Position numbers and translations under genes: made by a program. A DNA stretch of 64,000 nt from Flavobacterium salmonis. GTDB lineage: Bacteria; Bacteroidota; Bacteroidia; Flavobacteriales; Flavobacteriaceae. Below, piece by piece: positions 8,620 through 20,908 of the stretch (positions are counted from its first letter, which is position 1; each line of letters opens with the position of its first letter). The notes under the pieces are model-generated. The model saw only the letters and a program-made list of their open reading frames with translations, made no database searches and was not told the origin of the DNA. Where the stretch lies: contig NZ_CAIJDP010000046.1 of assembly GCF_903819435.1 (NCBI RefSeq), positions 1 to 64,000 on the forward strand, given 5' to 3'.

Positions 8620-9744
8620 ATGAAAATTAAATACCTAATTCTAACCATTTCAGCACTTCTCTTATCAAGTTGTGCAACCAAATACAAGAAAAGAGAAATT
8701 ACCGACAGCGTAATGCAGGAGATTTATGAGGAAATTAAAACACCTTATAGATACGGTTTGGTGATGGTTCCTACCGACAACTCATACAAAATGGACTGTC
8801 CGAGTGTATTTAGAAAAGACGGAAAATGGTATATGACGTATTTAATTTACGACGGAAGGGGTTATGAAACATGGTTAGCAGAAAGTGACAATCTTTTAGA
8901 TTGGAAATATTTAGGTAAAGTAATGTCTTTCTCAGAAAATGAAAAACATTGGGATGCCAACCAAAAAGCAGGATATATTTCGTTGCAAGATCCAACTTGG
9001 GGAGGAAGTTACGAATGGGAAAAGTACGATGACAAATATTGGATGAGTTATTTTGGCGGAGACAGCAAAGGTTATGAAGCAGGCGTTTTATCAATCGGAA
9101 TGGCGTATACCAAAGAAGAACCGACAAAACCACACGAGTTTCAAAGATTAGAAAATCCGGTTTTAACACCAAAAGATAAAGACGCCAAATGGTGGGACAA
9201 TAGTACGATGTACAAAAACAGTGTGATTAGGGATAAAGATAAGTTGACAGGACACAATTTCATCATGTATTATAACGCTCGTGGTGATAGTATAAATCCT
9301 GCTAAAGGCGCAGAACGCATTGCGATGGCAGTATCAAACGATATGAAAACATGGAAGCGTTATGGCGATAAACCATTAATCAACCATCATAAAGGAATCT
9401 CAGGAGATGCTTATGTTCAGCGAATTAATGATACTTGGGTGATGTTCTATTTTGGAGCTTTCTGGACGGGTTGGAATCAAGGTGCATTTAACCGTTTCGC
9501 AGTTTCGAATGATTTAGTAAACTGGATGGACTGGAAAGGCGACGATTTAGTTAAATCTTCTGAACCTTATGATGATATGTTTGCCCATAAATCTTTTGTG
9601 GTAAAACACGATGGTGTTGTCTATCATTTTTATTGTGCCGTAAACAAAGCAGAACAAAGAGGAATCGCCATTGCAACGTCTAAAGATTTAGGGAAAAGCA
9701 AATTGAATTTTGTGGCTCCGCCGGAGAAAAAGATGAAGAATTAA
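8620..9744 (+). CDS. Lipoprotein with glycosidase-like beta-propeller (GH43/GH32 superfamily)
   Basis: A 374-residue lipoprotein: the signal ends LLLSSC with lipidated C18. The residues after it (ATKYKK) are basic, not acidic, so it lacks the lipoprotein export signal for the cell surface and should face the periplasm. The rest is a propeller: DCPSVFRKDGKWYMTYLIYD, AESDNLLDWKYLGKV, QDPTWGGSYEWEKYDDKYWM, WWDNSTMYKNSV, SNDMKTWKRYGD and HKSFVVKHDGVVYHFY. The DCPSVF aspartate is a plausible general base as in GH43/GH32 relatives. Substrate unknown. It stands between the other propeller gene and the GH2 beta-galactosidase, suggesting action on the same oligosaccharides. Confidence 0.7.
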   Translation: MKIKYLILTISALLLSSCATKYKKREITDSVMQEIYEEIKTPYRYGLVMVPTDNSYKMDCPSVFRKDGKWYMTYLIYDGRGYETWLAESDNLLDWKYLGKVMSFSENEKHWDANQKAGYISLQDPTWGGSYEWEKYDDKYWMSYFGGDSKGYEAGVLSIGMAYTKEEPTKPHEFQRLENPVLTPKDKDAKWWDNSTMYKNSVIRDKDKLTGHNFIMYYNARGDSINPAKGAERIAMAVSNDMKTWKRYGDKPLINHHKGISGDAYVQRINDTWVMFYFGAFWTGWNQGAFNRFAVSNDLVNWMDWKGDDLVKSSEPYDDMFAHKSFVVKHDGVVYHFYCAVNKAEQRGIAIATSKDLGKSKLNFVAPPEKKMKN

Positions 9745-9766
9745 GTAAAAAGAATTAAGTATTAAG
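9739..9766 (+). repeat. Degenerate heptamer array (AATTAAG-like x4)
   Basis: AATTAAG, TAAAAAG, AATTAAG and TATTAAG stand in 7-bp register across the stop codon at 9742-9744. Weak on its own, but it fits the pattern of heptamers at gene ends in this window. Confidence 0.45.
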
Positions 9767-9772
9767 ACCAAG

Positions 9773-13215
<3,443 letters not shown>

Positions 13216-13250
13216 TTGATAATTGATAATTGATAATTGATAATTGATAA
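13216..13250 (+). repeat. Heptamer tandem array (TTGATAA x5)
   Basis: Five perfect TTGATAA units start on the base after the TAA stop of the GH2 gene. Each unit supplies further stop codons (TGA, TAA). Confidence 0.9.
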
Positions 13251-13285
13251 TTTTAAAATTAAAAACTAAAAGTTAAAAGATACAG

Positions 13286-13391
13286 TTTGTCATTTCGACG
13301 TAAGGAGAAATCTTCGCAAGAGATTCCACAAAGATTGGACTTTCGTTACGGAGCTACTTATGAAGATTTCTCCTTACGTCGAAATGACAAA
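13286..13391. repeat. Intergenic inverted-repeat element, type A
   Basis: The arms TTTGTCATTTCGACGTAAGG and CCTTACGTCGAAATGACAAA are complementary, including the compensating change of CGAAGGA to CGTAAGGA in both arms. This indicates selection or conversion that keeps the arms paired. It overlaps the upstream-most possible start of the next gene. Confidence 0.88.
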
Positions 13392-13395
13392 ACAA

Positions 13396-16300
13396 ATGAA
13401 AAATAACAGTAAAATGTCTAACCGCAACCAAATTTTTCTTTTCAAAAAAGACTTTCGACTTTGGACTTTCCAACTTTCGACTATTATCTTTTTACTCCTC
13501 GCAAGCTTCGTCTCTGCGCAAGAAGTTTATAAAAAAGAATCTTTTCAGCCAACATTAGAATCCTCAAAACCTTGGGTGTATTGGTATTGGATGAAATCGG
13601 CGTATTCTAAAGCTGGAATCACAGCCGATTTAGAAGCTATGAAACAAGCCGGAATTGCAGGTGCGTATTTAATGACCATTAAAGGTCCGGTAAATCCACC
13701 ATTAATTGATCCTCCTGTTTTACAATTGACTCCTGAATTTTGGGATATGATTCATTGGGCTTTTAAAGAAGCAGATCGTTTAGGTTTAAAATTGGCTTTT
13801 CATGGAGCAGATGGATTTGCTGTTGCAGGAGGTCCGTGGATAACGCCCGAAATGTCGATGCAGAGAGTGGTTTGGTCCACAACTGAAATTTTAGGAGGAA
13901 AAAAAGCAGCTTCAAAACTTCCCGTTCCGGAACATTACAAAGACTATTATAAAGACATTGCGACTTTTGCTATTCCGATAAAAGAATATCAAACAACATC
14001 ACAAATTCAATTGCCAAAAGTTACAACATCAAATAATTCAGATGCTTCATTTTTGGCTGATCCTAAAAAAGACGAAAATTTCAAGTTTGCCGATGCAGGC
14101 TGGATTCAGTACGAATTTGCTCAGCCTTTTACCTGCAAATCGATTGTAATTGAAACCAAAGGAAGAGATTATCAGGCACAGCGCTTAATTGTGGAAGTGA
14201 GTGATGACGGAGTTCATTTTAAATTCCACGAAAGACTGATTGCACCGCGTCACGGCTGGCAGGATATGGATTTTCCAAACACGCATACCATTGCGCCTGT
14301 TACGGCAAAATATTTCAGGTTTGTTTATGATCCAGTAGGAACAGAACCAGGAGCAGAAGATTTGGATTTTGCAAAATGGAAACAAAACCTGAAAGTAAGT
14401 AAAATTACACTTTCAAATCAGTCCTTAATCAATAATTACGAAGGAAAATCAGGAGCGATTTGGCGTCTGACTCCAGAAACTACTGAAAAACAAATACCAA
14501 ATACAGATGCATTCAAAAAATCAGAAATTATTAATATTTCCAATTTTGTTGATGCTGACGGAAATCTGAACTGGAAAGCCCCAAAAGGAAAATGGAAAAT
14601 TATCCGAATGGGACATACTTCGACCGGACATGAAAATGCAACTGGTGGAGCAGGAAAAGGATTAGAAGTAGACAAATTTAATCCAGAATTAATTCGTTTT
14701 CAATTGGATCATTGGTTTGGAGAAGCCGTTCGTTCTGCTGGTCCTGAACTGGCTTCAAAAGTTTTGGAAATCCTTCATTTTGACAGCTGGGAATGCGGAA
14801 GCCAGAACTGGTCTTCGGTTTTTCAGTCCGAATTTAAAAAGAGACGTGGCTACGATCTTGTAGATTATCTCCCAGTTATGGCTGGAATTCCGATAGAAAG
14901 TGCCGATTTCTCAGAGAAAGTTTTATACGATGTTAGAAAAACAATTGCCGATTTAGTTGCCGATAATTTCTACGGAACTGTCGCTCAGATTGCAAAAGAA
15001 TACAACGTTAAGTTAAGTTCAGAAAACGTTGCGCCAACAATGATGAGTGATGCGTTGTTGCATTATAAATATGTTGATTATCCAGGTGGAGAATTTTGGC
15101 TGAAAAGCCCAACGCACGACAAACCTTTTGATATGGTCGATGCCATTTCGGGCGGACATATTTATGGAAAAGATATTATTCAGGCGGAATCTTTTACGGC
15201 TTTGCGAATGGATTGGGATGAACATCCCGGAAATCTAAAAACAACTGCAGACCGCAATTACGCTTTAGGAATTAACCGTTTATTCTATCACGTTTTTGTG
15301 CATAATCCCTGGACGGATAGAAAACCTGGAATGACTTTAGACGATATTGGAACTTTTTTCCAGAGAGACCAAACTTGGTGGAAACCCGGAAAAGCCTGGT
15401 TTGATTATTGCCAAAGAGTGCAGTTTCAATTGCAAAAAGGAAAACCAGTAATTGATTTGGCAGTTTTTATTGGTGAAGATTTTCCTTCTCGTTCTTTTGT
15501 TCCAGATCGTTTGATGCCTTTTATTCCGAATGTTTTTGGAAAAGAAAGAATCGAAAGTGAGAAAATACGTTTGGAAAATGAAGGTCAGCCTACGGCTAAA
15601 ATGCCTAAGGAAGTGACCTATTCTAAAAATATTACCGATTTATCACAATGGATTAATCCGTTAAATGGTTATCAATACGATTCTTTCAATGCCGATGTTT
15701 TAATCAACAGAGCAAAAGTAATAAACGGAAAAATTTCATTTGATGGAGGAATAGAATATGGCGCTTTATTCTTTCCGGAAAGTCATAAAATGGCGCCAAA
15801 TAAGGTTTTATCTTTGGCTTCCGCCGAAAAAATCCTGCAGTTGCTTAAAGACGGCGCAACGATTTTTGTAGATGAAAAACCAAACATTCAACCCGGAATT
15901 CAGTCAGAAGCGGATCAAAAAAAATGGCAGAATATAATTGCTGAAATCTGGAATAATGCCAATTCATCAACATGGAAAATTGAAAAAGGAACGGTTATCA
16001 AATTACCTTATTTAGGAAATGATTTTGCTTCCATCGGAATTACACAAGATGTTTATTTTCCGAACCTGAACAGAACCGATTCAGAAACTATTGCCTACAC
16101 ACACCGAAAAGCAGAAAACGAAGATTTATATTTCCTTTCAAATCAAAATTCAGCAAAGAGAATATTTGATGCTTCGTTTAGAATAGCAGGAAAAATTCCG
16201 CAATGGTACAATCCGGTGACTGATAAAACGACAACTTTAGCCAATTGGAAAATAGAAAACGGAAGAACAATCGTTTCAATAAATTTAGAGGCCAACGAAT

Positions 16301-16848
16301 CCGGTTTTGTGATTTTTAAAGACGAAACGAAAGATGTTTTAGCTAAAGGAAAATCTTCTGAATTTGAAAAAGTTCAGGCTTTAGATGAGAATTGGGAATT
16401 ACAGTTTGATACTGAATTTAAAGGTCCGAAAGAAGTCGTAAAAACAAATAAACTTTTTGACTGGAGCACTTCTGAAAACGATCAGATTAAATATTATGCA
16501 GGAACTTTGGTTTACAAAAAAGACTTCATTTGGAAAGGAAAAGATGCTAATAAAATATGGCTTGATTTAGGCGAAATAGCCAATATCGCAGAGGTTTCAA
16601 TCAACGGAAAAGACTGCGGAACAATTTGGACTTTCCCTTTCAAAACTGATATTTCACAGGCATTACAAAAAGGAAAAAACACAATCATAATAAAAATTAC
16701 GAATACCTGGGCAAACCGTTTAATAGGCGATCAAAAACTTCCAAAAGAAGATAGATTGACATGGACAACAGCGCCATTCCGTTTAGAAGGAGAGCCGTTG
16801 TTGAAAGCTGGATTAATAGGGCCAGTGAGTATTGTAAAAGAAAAATAA
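13396..16848 (+). CDS. GH106 alpha-L-rhamnosidase
   Basis: A large secreted enzyme expected to hydrolyse alpha-L-rhamnosyl linkages of pectin, as GH106 enzymes of Bacteroides do for rhamnogalacturonan. The family start motif WVYWYWMKSAYSKAGITADL and the following AMKQAGIAGAYLMTIKGPVN are clear, as are EADRLGLKLAFHGADGF and EILHFDSWECGSQNW. C-terminal beta-sandwiches end with a GH2-like sugar-binding domain (WLDLGEIANIAEVSINGKD). An in-frame ATG exists at 13360, but it lies inside the right arm of the type A repeat, so I choose the ATG at 13396 (13414 is also possible). The 13396 start gives 1150 residues and a signal peptide ending LLASFVSAQ. Part of that signal is encoded by ACTTTCG-like heptamers. 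Confidence 0.88.
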   Translation: MKNNSKMSNRNQIFLFKKDFRLWTFQLSTIIFLLLASFVSAQEVYKKESFQPTLESSKPWVYWYWMKSAYSKAGITADLEAMKQAGIAGAYLMTIKGPVNPPLIDPPVLQLTPEFWDMIHWAFKEADRLGLKLAFHGADGFAVAGGPWITPEMSMQRVVWSTTEILGGKKAASKLPVPEHYKDYYKDIATFAIPIKEYQTTSQIQLPKVTTSNNSDASFLADPKKDENFKFADAGWIQYEFAQPFTCKSIVIETKGRDYQAQRLIVEVSDDGVHFKFHERLIAPRHGWQDMDFPNTHTIAPVTAKYFRFVYDPVGTEPGAEDLDFAKWKQNLKVSKITLSNQSLINNYEGKSGAIWRLTPETTEKQIPNTDAFKKSEIINISNFVDADGNLNWKAPKGKWKIIRMGHTSTGHENATGGAGKGLEVDKFNPELIRFQLDHWFGEAVRSAGPELASKVLEILHFDSWECGSQNWSSVFQSEFKKRRGYDLVDYLPVMAGIPIESADFSEKVLYDVRKTIADLVADNFYGTVAQIAKEYNVKLSSENVAPTMMSDALLHYKYVDYPGGEFWLKSPTHDKPFDMVDAISGGHIYGKDIIQAESFTALRMDWDEHPGNLKTTADRNYALGINRLFYHVFVHNPWTDRKPGMTLDDIGTFFQRDQTWWKPGKAWFDYCQRVQFQLQKGKPVIDLAVFIGEDFPSRSFVPDRLMPFIPNVFGKERIESEKIRLENEGQPTAKMPKEVTYSKNITDLSQWINPLNGYQYDSFNADVLINRAKVINGKISFDGGIEYGALFFPESHKMAPNKVLSLASAEKILQLLKDGATIFVDEKPNIQPGIQSEADQKKWQNIIAEIWNNANSSTWKIEKGTVIKLPYLGNDFASIGITQDVYFPNLNRTDSETIAYTHRKAENEDLYFLSNQNSAKRIFDASFRIAGKIPQWYNPVTDKTTTLANWKIENGRTIVSINLEANESGFVIFKDETKDVLAKGKSSEFEKVQALDENWELQFDTEFKGPKEVVKTNKLFDWSTSENDQIKYYAGTLVYKKDFIWKGKDANKIWLDLGEIANIAEVSINGKDCGTIWTFPFKTDISQALQKGKNTIIIKITNTWANRLIGDQKLPKEDRLTWTTAPFRLEGEPLLKAGLIGPVSIVKEK
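13451..13482 (+). repeat. Degenerate ACTTTCG heptamers inside the GH106 signal-peptide codons
   Basis: ACTTTCG, ACTTTGG, ACTTTCC and AACTTTCG lie in series within the first 30 codons, related to the array in the preceding GH2 gene. Confidence 0.6.
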
Positions 16849-16856
16849 AATGTTAG

Positions 16857-16914
16857 CCACGAATTCATGAATTTTTTATTAATCTGAATTTAAAAATAAT
16901 TCGTGAATTCGCGG
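16857..16914. repeat. Inverted repeat CCACGAATTCATGAATT / AATTCGTGAATTCGCGG
   Basis: The two arms are nearly complementary and about 22 bases apart. The element occupies the whole gap between the GH106 gene and the esterase gene. Confidence 0.7.
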
Positions 16915-16930
16915 AGGAAAAAAACACAAT

Positions 16931-18355
16931 ATGAAAAAATCAATTATTGCATTATTAACGATTTTAGCAAGTTTTCAAATCAATGCCAAAATCAAATTAC
17001 CAGCATTGTTTACCGACAATATGATGCTGCAGCAAAAATCTATCGCACCAATCTGGGGATGGGCAGAAAAGAACGCTAACGTCGTAATCAAAACCTCATG
17101 GGATTCTAAAACCTACAAGGTAAAAGCAGATGCTTCTGGAAAATGGAAAACAGAATTACAGACTTCTTCTTTTGGTGGTCCACACACGATTGAAGTTTCA
17201 GAAGGAGCGGAAAAAGTAACCATCAAAAATGTTTTGCTGGGTGAAGTCTGGCTTTGTTCAGGTCAGTCGAATATGGAAATGCCGTTGAAAGGATTTCAAG
17301 GACAACCCGTTAAAAACGGAAATGAAATCATCGTAAGATCAGCAAATAAAAACATTCGTTTAATTACAATTCCAAGAGCAACTGTTTTAGAACCTTTGCA
17401 AGATTTTGAAGGAAAATGGGAAACAGCTTCCCCAAAATCAACATCTAATTTTAGTGCAACAGCTTGGTATTTTGGATCGCTGTTACAAGAAGTTTTAGAT
17501 GTTCCGGTTGGTTTAATTCATGTTTCTTACGGAGGTTCGAGCATGGAAGCGTGGATGAACAAAGAAATGCTGAAAGATTTCGCAAGTGCCAAAATCCCAA
17601 CTACCAAAGAAGAATTAGCAAAAGATCCCAATCGTGTGCCGACAACTTTATTTAACGGAATGCTTTCGTCTGTAATTGGTTACGGAATCAAAGGTTGTAT
17701 TTGGTACCAAGGTGAATCGAATTACGAAAGAGCTTCGGAATATACTGCTTTGATGAAAAAAATGGTCAGCAGTTGGAGAACGATGTGGAATCAGGGCGAT
17801 TTTCCTTTTTATTTTGCTCAGATTGCGCCATTTAATTATGCCTCATTTCATCCGAAAGATTATTTAGAAAAATACAATTCAGCTTATTTAAGAGAAGCGC
17901 AGTTTAAGGCTTCAAAGGAAATTCCAAACTCAGCAATGGCAGTTTTAATGGACGTTGGAGAAGAAAACAATATTCATCCGATGGACAAAGAAAAAGGAGG
18001 AAACCGATTGGCTTTTCAGGCTTTAGCAAGAACTTACGGAATCGAAGGTTTCGAATTTGAAAGTCCGAAATACAAATCGATGGAAATAAAAGACGGTTCG
18101 GTTACGGTTTCTTTTGATGATGTTGCAAACGGAATTACGTCTTATGATAAAGAAGTTACCGGTTTTGAAATTGCTGGTGAAGACAAAGTTTTTTATCCGG
18201 CGAAAACTATGGTAAGAAGAAAATCAGTGGTTTTGACTTCTGATAAAGTAAAAAATCCAGTTGCAGTAAGATATTTATGGAAAGATTTCGCTAAAGCGGA
18301 ATTGTTTAGTGCAGGAGGTTTGCCGGTTTCTTCTTTTAGGACGGATGAGTGGTAA
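16931..18355 (+). CDS. Sialate O-acetylesterase-type SGNH esterase (probable pectin deacetylase)
   Basis: A 474-residue periplasmic esterase with signal peptide (1-19, ending QINA). An N-terminal beta domain (about 20-100, LPALFTDNMMLQQ) precedes an SGNH hydrolase domain. LCSGQSNMEMP carries the nucleophile S113, GCIWYQGESNYERA is the next conserved block, and DVGEENNIHPMDK likely holds the catalytic histidine. The family name comes from sialic-acid esterases, but relatives in plant-polysaccharide loci remove acetyl groups from pectin or xylan. Given the neighbours, removal of acetyl groups from galacturonate or side-chain sugars is the best inference. The start is the first ATG and gives an ordinary signal peptide. 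Confidence 0.8.
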   Translation: MKKSIIALLTILASFQINAKIKLPALFTDNMMLQQKSIAPIWGWAEKNANVVIKTSWDSKTYKVKADASGKWKTELQTSSFGGPHTIEVSEGAEKVTIKNVLLGEVWLCSGQSNMEMPLKGFQGQPVKNGNEIIVRSANKNIRLITIPRATVLEPLQDFEGKWETASPKSTSNFSATAWYFGSLLQEVLDVPVGLIHVSYGGSSMEAWMNKEMLKDFASAKIPTTKEELAKDPNRVPTTLFNGMLSSVIGYGIKGCIWYQGESNYERASEYTALMKKMVSSWRTMWNQGDFPFYFAQIAPFNYASFHPKDYLEKYNSAYLREAQFKASKEIPNSAMAVLMDVGEENNIHPMDKEKGGNRLAFQALARTYGIEGFEFESPKYKSMEIKDGSVTVSFDDVANGITSYDKEVTGFEIAGEDKVFYPAKTMVRRKSVVLTSDKVKNPVAVRYLWKDFAKAELFSAGGLPVSSFRTDEW

Positions 18356-18388
18356 TTTATAATTGTTTAATGGTTTTTTAACCTCTAG

Positions 18389-18481
18389 TTTGTCATTTCG
18401 ACGAAGGAGAAATCTTCGCAAGTAGCTCCGCAATCTTTGTCGATTATGCAACGAAGATTTCTCCTTCGTCGAAATGACAAA
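18389..18481. repeat. Intergenic inverted-repeat element, type A
   Basis: The arms TTTGTCATTTCGACGAAGGA and TCCTTCGTCGAAATGACAAA are perfect complements and the stem continues through GAAATCTTCG. At 93 bp it is the shortest copy here. Confidence 0.88.
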
Positions 18482-18526
18482 GAATGAGAATAAATCTGTG
18501 AGAGAAAATAAAAAAAAATAAAATAA

Positions 18527-18551
18527 CTGCAAGGTTTTCAGAATCTTGCAG
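18527..18551. repeat. Small hairpin CTGCAAGGTTTTCAGAATCTTGCAG
   Basis: A stem of about 10 bp with one mismatch, directly before the DUF5703 gene. Similar in form to the CTACCAGG/CCTGGTAG hairpins at 37282, 43831, 45417 and 62858. Confidence 0.55.
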
Positions 18552-18562
18552 GAGATAGAACG

Positions 18563-20893
18563 ATGAGAAATAATATACTATTAATACTTTTCTTTACCAC
18601 GATTTGCCTTAAAGCGCAAATCCCTGCGCTTGATAATTACAATCAAATATGGACAACGCAAAGCAACAATTCATCAGAATCTATGCCTTTGGGTGGAGGT
18701 GATATTGGTATGAATGTCTGGGTGGAGAAAGGCGATTTGTATTTTTATTTTTCACGAAGTGGGACTTTCGATGAGCATAATACTTTATTGAAATTAGGAA
18801 GAGTAAAAATTAATTTAAGTCCGAATCCGTTTGAAGGAAAAGATGGCTTTCATCAGGAATTAAAACTGAAAGATGGATATGTTTTAGTTGGACAGAATAA
18901 TACTAAAATAAAACTTTGGGTGGACATTTTTAAACCGATTATTCATGTTGATTTAGAAAGTAAAACTTCGCTTAAAATGACTACTTCTTATGAAAGCTGG
19001 CGTTTTCAAAATCGTTATCCGAAAGGAAAAGAAAACAACGCTAATTCCTATAAATGGGCTCCTCAAGGAGAGCTTATTACGTATAAAGATTCCATTTCGT
19101 TTGAAAATAACGGTATAAAATTCTACCACAGAAATAGAGAAAATACTGTTTTTGATGTTGCAGTTAAGCAACAGAAAATGGAATCGGTTAAAGACCAAAT
19201 GCTGAATCCGATTGCGAATCTGACTTTCGGCGGATTTATTAAAGGCGAAAATTTAAAACCAAACGGAACTTACTTAGGAAAATACCAGTCAACTGATTTT
19301 AAAGGTTATAACTTATCAAGCATAAAACCATCGAAAAAACATTCTTTAGAAATTTATTTAAATACCAATCAATCTGATTTTTCTACTTGGGATAATGGAT
19401 TGAAAAGTTTGATTTCATCCAATAAAAGCACTTCAAAACAAGCTAAAAAAAACACTCAAAAATGGTGGAATAATTTCTGGAACCGCAGTTTTATTTTTAC
19501 ACAAAAAAATCAATCGACTGCAAAAGATTCGTTGTATCAAATAGGGCAGAATTATCAGTTATTCCGTTACATGTTAGGATGCAATGCCTACGGGAAATAT
19601 CCAACCAAATTCAATGGTGGATTGTTTACAGTTGATCCCGTTTTTACAAATCCCGATTTGAATTTTACACCTGATTTCAGAAATTGGGGAGGCGGAACAA
19701 TGACTGCTCAAAATCAAAGGTTAGTGTATCATCCGATGGTAAAAAGCGGTGATTTTGATATGATGAAATCACAGCTTGATTATTATTTGAGCCTTCAGAA
19801 AAATGCTGAATTAAGAAGCAAAGTCTATTGGAACCACAATGGAGCATCGTTTGCCGAACAATTAGAAAATTTTGGTTTGCCAAATCCTACAGAATACGAA
19901 TGGAAACGTCCAGTAGATTATGATCCGGGAATGGAGTATAATGCCTGGCTCGAATATGAATGGGATACTGTTTTTGAGTTTTGCCAGATGATGTTGAAGC
20001 AGAAAGAATATGCAGGAGAAGATATTCAGAAATACAATCCATTCATCATTAGTTGTCTTCGTTTTTTTGACGAACACTATCAATATTTAGCTAAGAAAAG
20101 AGGCAGAAAAGCTTTGGATGGAAACGGGCATTTAGTACTGTTTCCGGGTTCTGCTGTCGAAACGTACAAAATGACCAACAATGCCAACAGCACTATTTCG
20201 GCATTGAAAATAATTACGGAAAATCTTTTAAACCTTTCTGAAAAAGAATTGTCCAAAGAAGACACAGAATACATGAAAAGTTTTCAAAACCGGATCCCTC
20301 CTTTGAATTTTGGAACTATCGAAAACCACAAAGTGCTACTTCCGGCAAAAACATGGGAACGAATTAATAATACCGAAGTGCCACAATTGTATCCGGTATA
20401 TCCGTGGGGAATTTACGGAGTTGGAAAACCCGATTTAGAAACGGCTTTGAATACATGGAAATACGATTCGGATGCAATAAAATTCAGAAGTCATATCGGC
20501 TGGAAACAGGATAATATATTTTCGGCAAGATTAGGCTTAACCGAAGAAGCAGCAAAATATAATTTGTTGAAAATGTCCAATTCAGACCGACGTTTTCCTG
20601 CATTTTGGGGACCAGGATTTGATTGGGTTCCAGATCATAATTGGGGCGGATCGGGAATGATTGGCATGCAGGAAATGCTTTTACAGGAAGTCAATGGAAA
20701 AATTTATCTCTTTCCTGCCTGGCCAAAAGAATGGAACGTTCATTTTAAATTACATGCTAAACAAAATACAACAATTGAGGTTGAATTAATTAATGGCGAA
20801 TTGAAAGTTATTAAAGTAACTCCGGAAGGAAGAAAAAAAGATATTATAAATCTGTTAGGGATTTCAATAGAAGAAAAGAAAAAATTAAACTAA
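18563..20893 (+). CDS. DUF5703-type protein, probable (alpha/alpha)6 glycoside hydrolase
   Basis: A 776-residue secreted protein; the signal peptide ends near ICLKAQ (19). The N-terminal segment (20-270) reads ESMPLGGGDIGMNVWVEKGD and YFSRSGTFDEHNTLLKLGRV, which I recognise as the DUF5703 beta-sandwich signature. It resembles the first domain of GH95 and GH65 enzymes (compare LPLGNGRLGAMVFG in the GH95 gene of this window). The central part (about 310-700) looks like an (alpha/alpha)6 barrel (GGGTMTAQNQRLVYHPMVKS, DYDPGMEYNAWLEYEWDTVF, FPAFWGPGFDWVPDHNWGGS). The C-terminal beta domain ends LINGELKVIKVTPEG. By analogy it should be an exo-acting hydrolase on a side-chain sugar; no substrate can be read from sequence. 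Only 15 bp separate it from the next gene, so they are co-transcribed. Confidence 0.75.
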   Translation: MRNNILLILFFTTICLKAQIPALDNYNQIWTTQSNNSSESMPLGGGDIGMNVWVEKGDLYFYFSRSGTFDEHNTLLKLGRVKINLSPNPFEGKDGFHQELKLKDGYVLVGQNNTKIKLWVDIFKPIIHVDLESKTSLKMTTSYESWRFQNRYPKGKENNANSYKWAPQGELITYKDSISFENNGIKFYHRNRENTVFDVAVKQQKMESVKDQMLNPIANLTFGGFIKGENLKPNGTYLGKYQSTDFKGYNLSSIKPSKKHSLEIYLNTNQSDFSTWDNGLKSLISSNKSTSKQAKKNTQKWWNNFWNRSFIFTQKNQSTAKDSLYQIGQNYQLFRYMLGCNAYGKYPTKFNGGLFTVDPVFTNPDLNFTPDFRNWGGGTMTAQNQRLVYHPMVKSGDFDMMKSQLDYYLSLQKNAELRSKVYWNHNGASFAEQLENFGLPNPTEYEWKRPVDYDPGMEYNAWLEYEWDTVFEFCQMMLKQKEYAGEDIQKYNPFIISCLRFFDEHYQYLAKKRGRKALDGNGHLVLFPGSAVETYKMTNNANSTISALKIITENLLNLSEKELSKEDTEYMKSFQNRIPPLNFGTIENHKVLLPAKTWERINNTEVPQLYPVYPWGIYGVGKPDLETALNTWKYDSDAIKFRSHIGWKQDNIFSARLGLTEEAAKYNLLKMSNSDRRFPAFWGPGFDWVPDHNWGGSGMIGMQEMLLQEVNGKIYLFPAWPKEWNVHFKLHAKQNTTIEVELINGELKVIKVTPEGRKKDIINLLGISIEEKKKLN

Positions 20894-20908
20894 CTATTAC
20901 TAATTAAA

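Noticed and set aside
13360..13395. ATG at 13360 as start of GH106
   Set aside because: The codons are part of the type A repeat arm; starts at 13396 or 13414 give a cleaner signal peptide.
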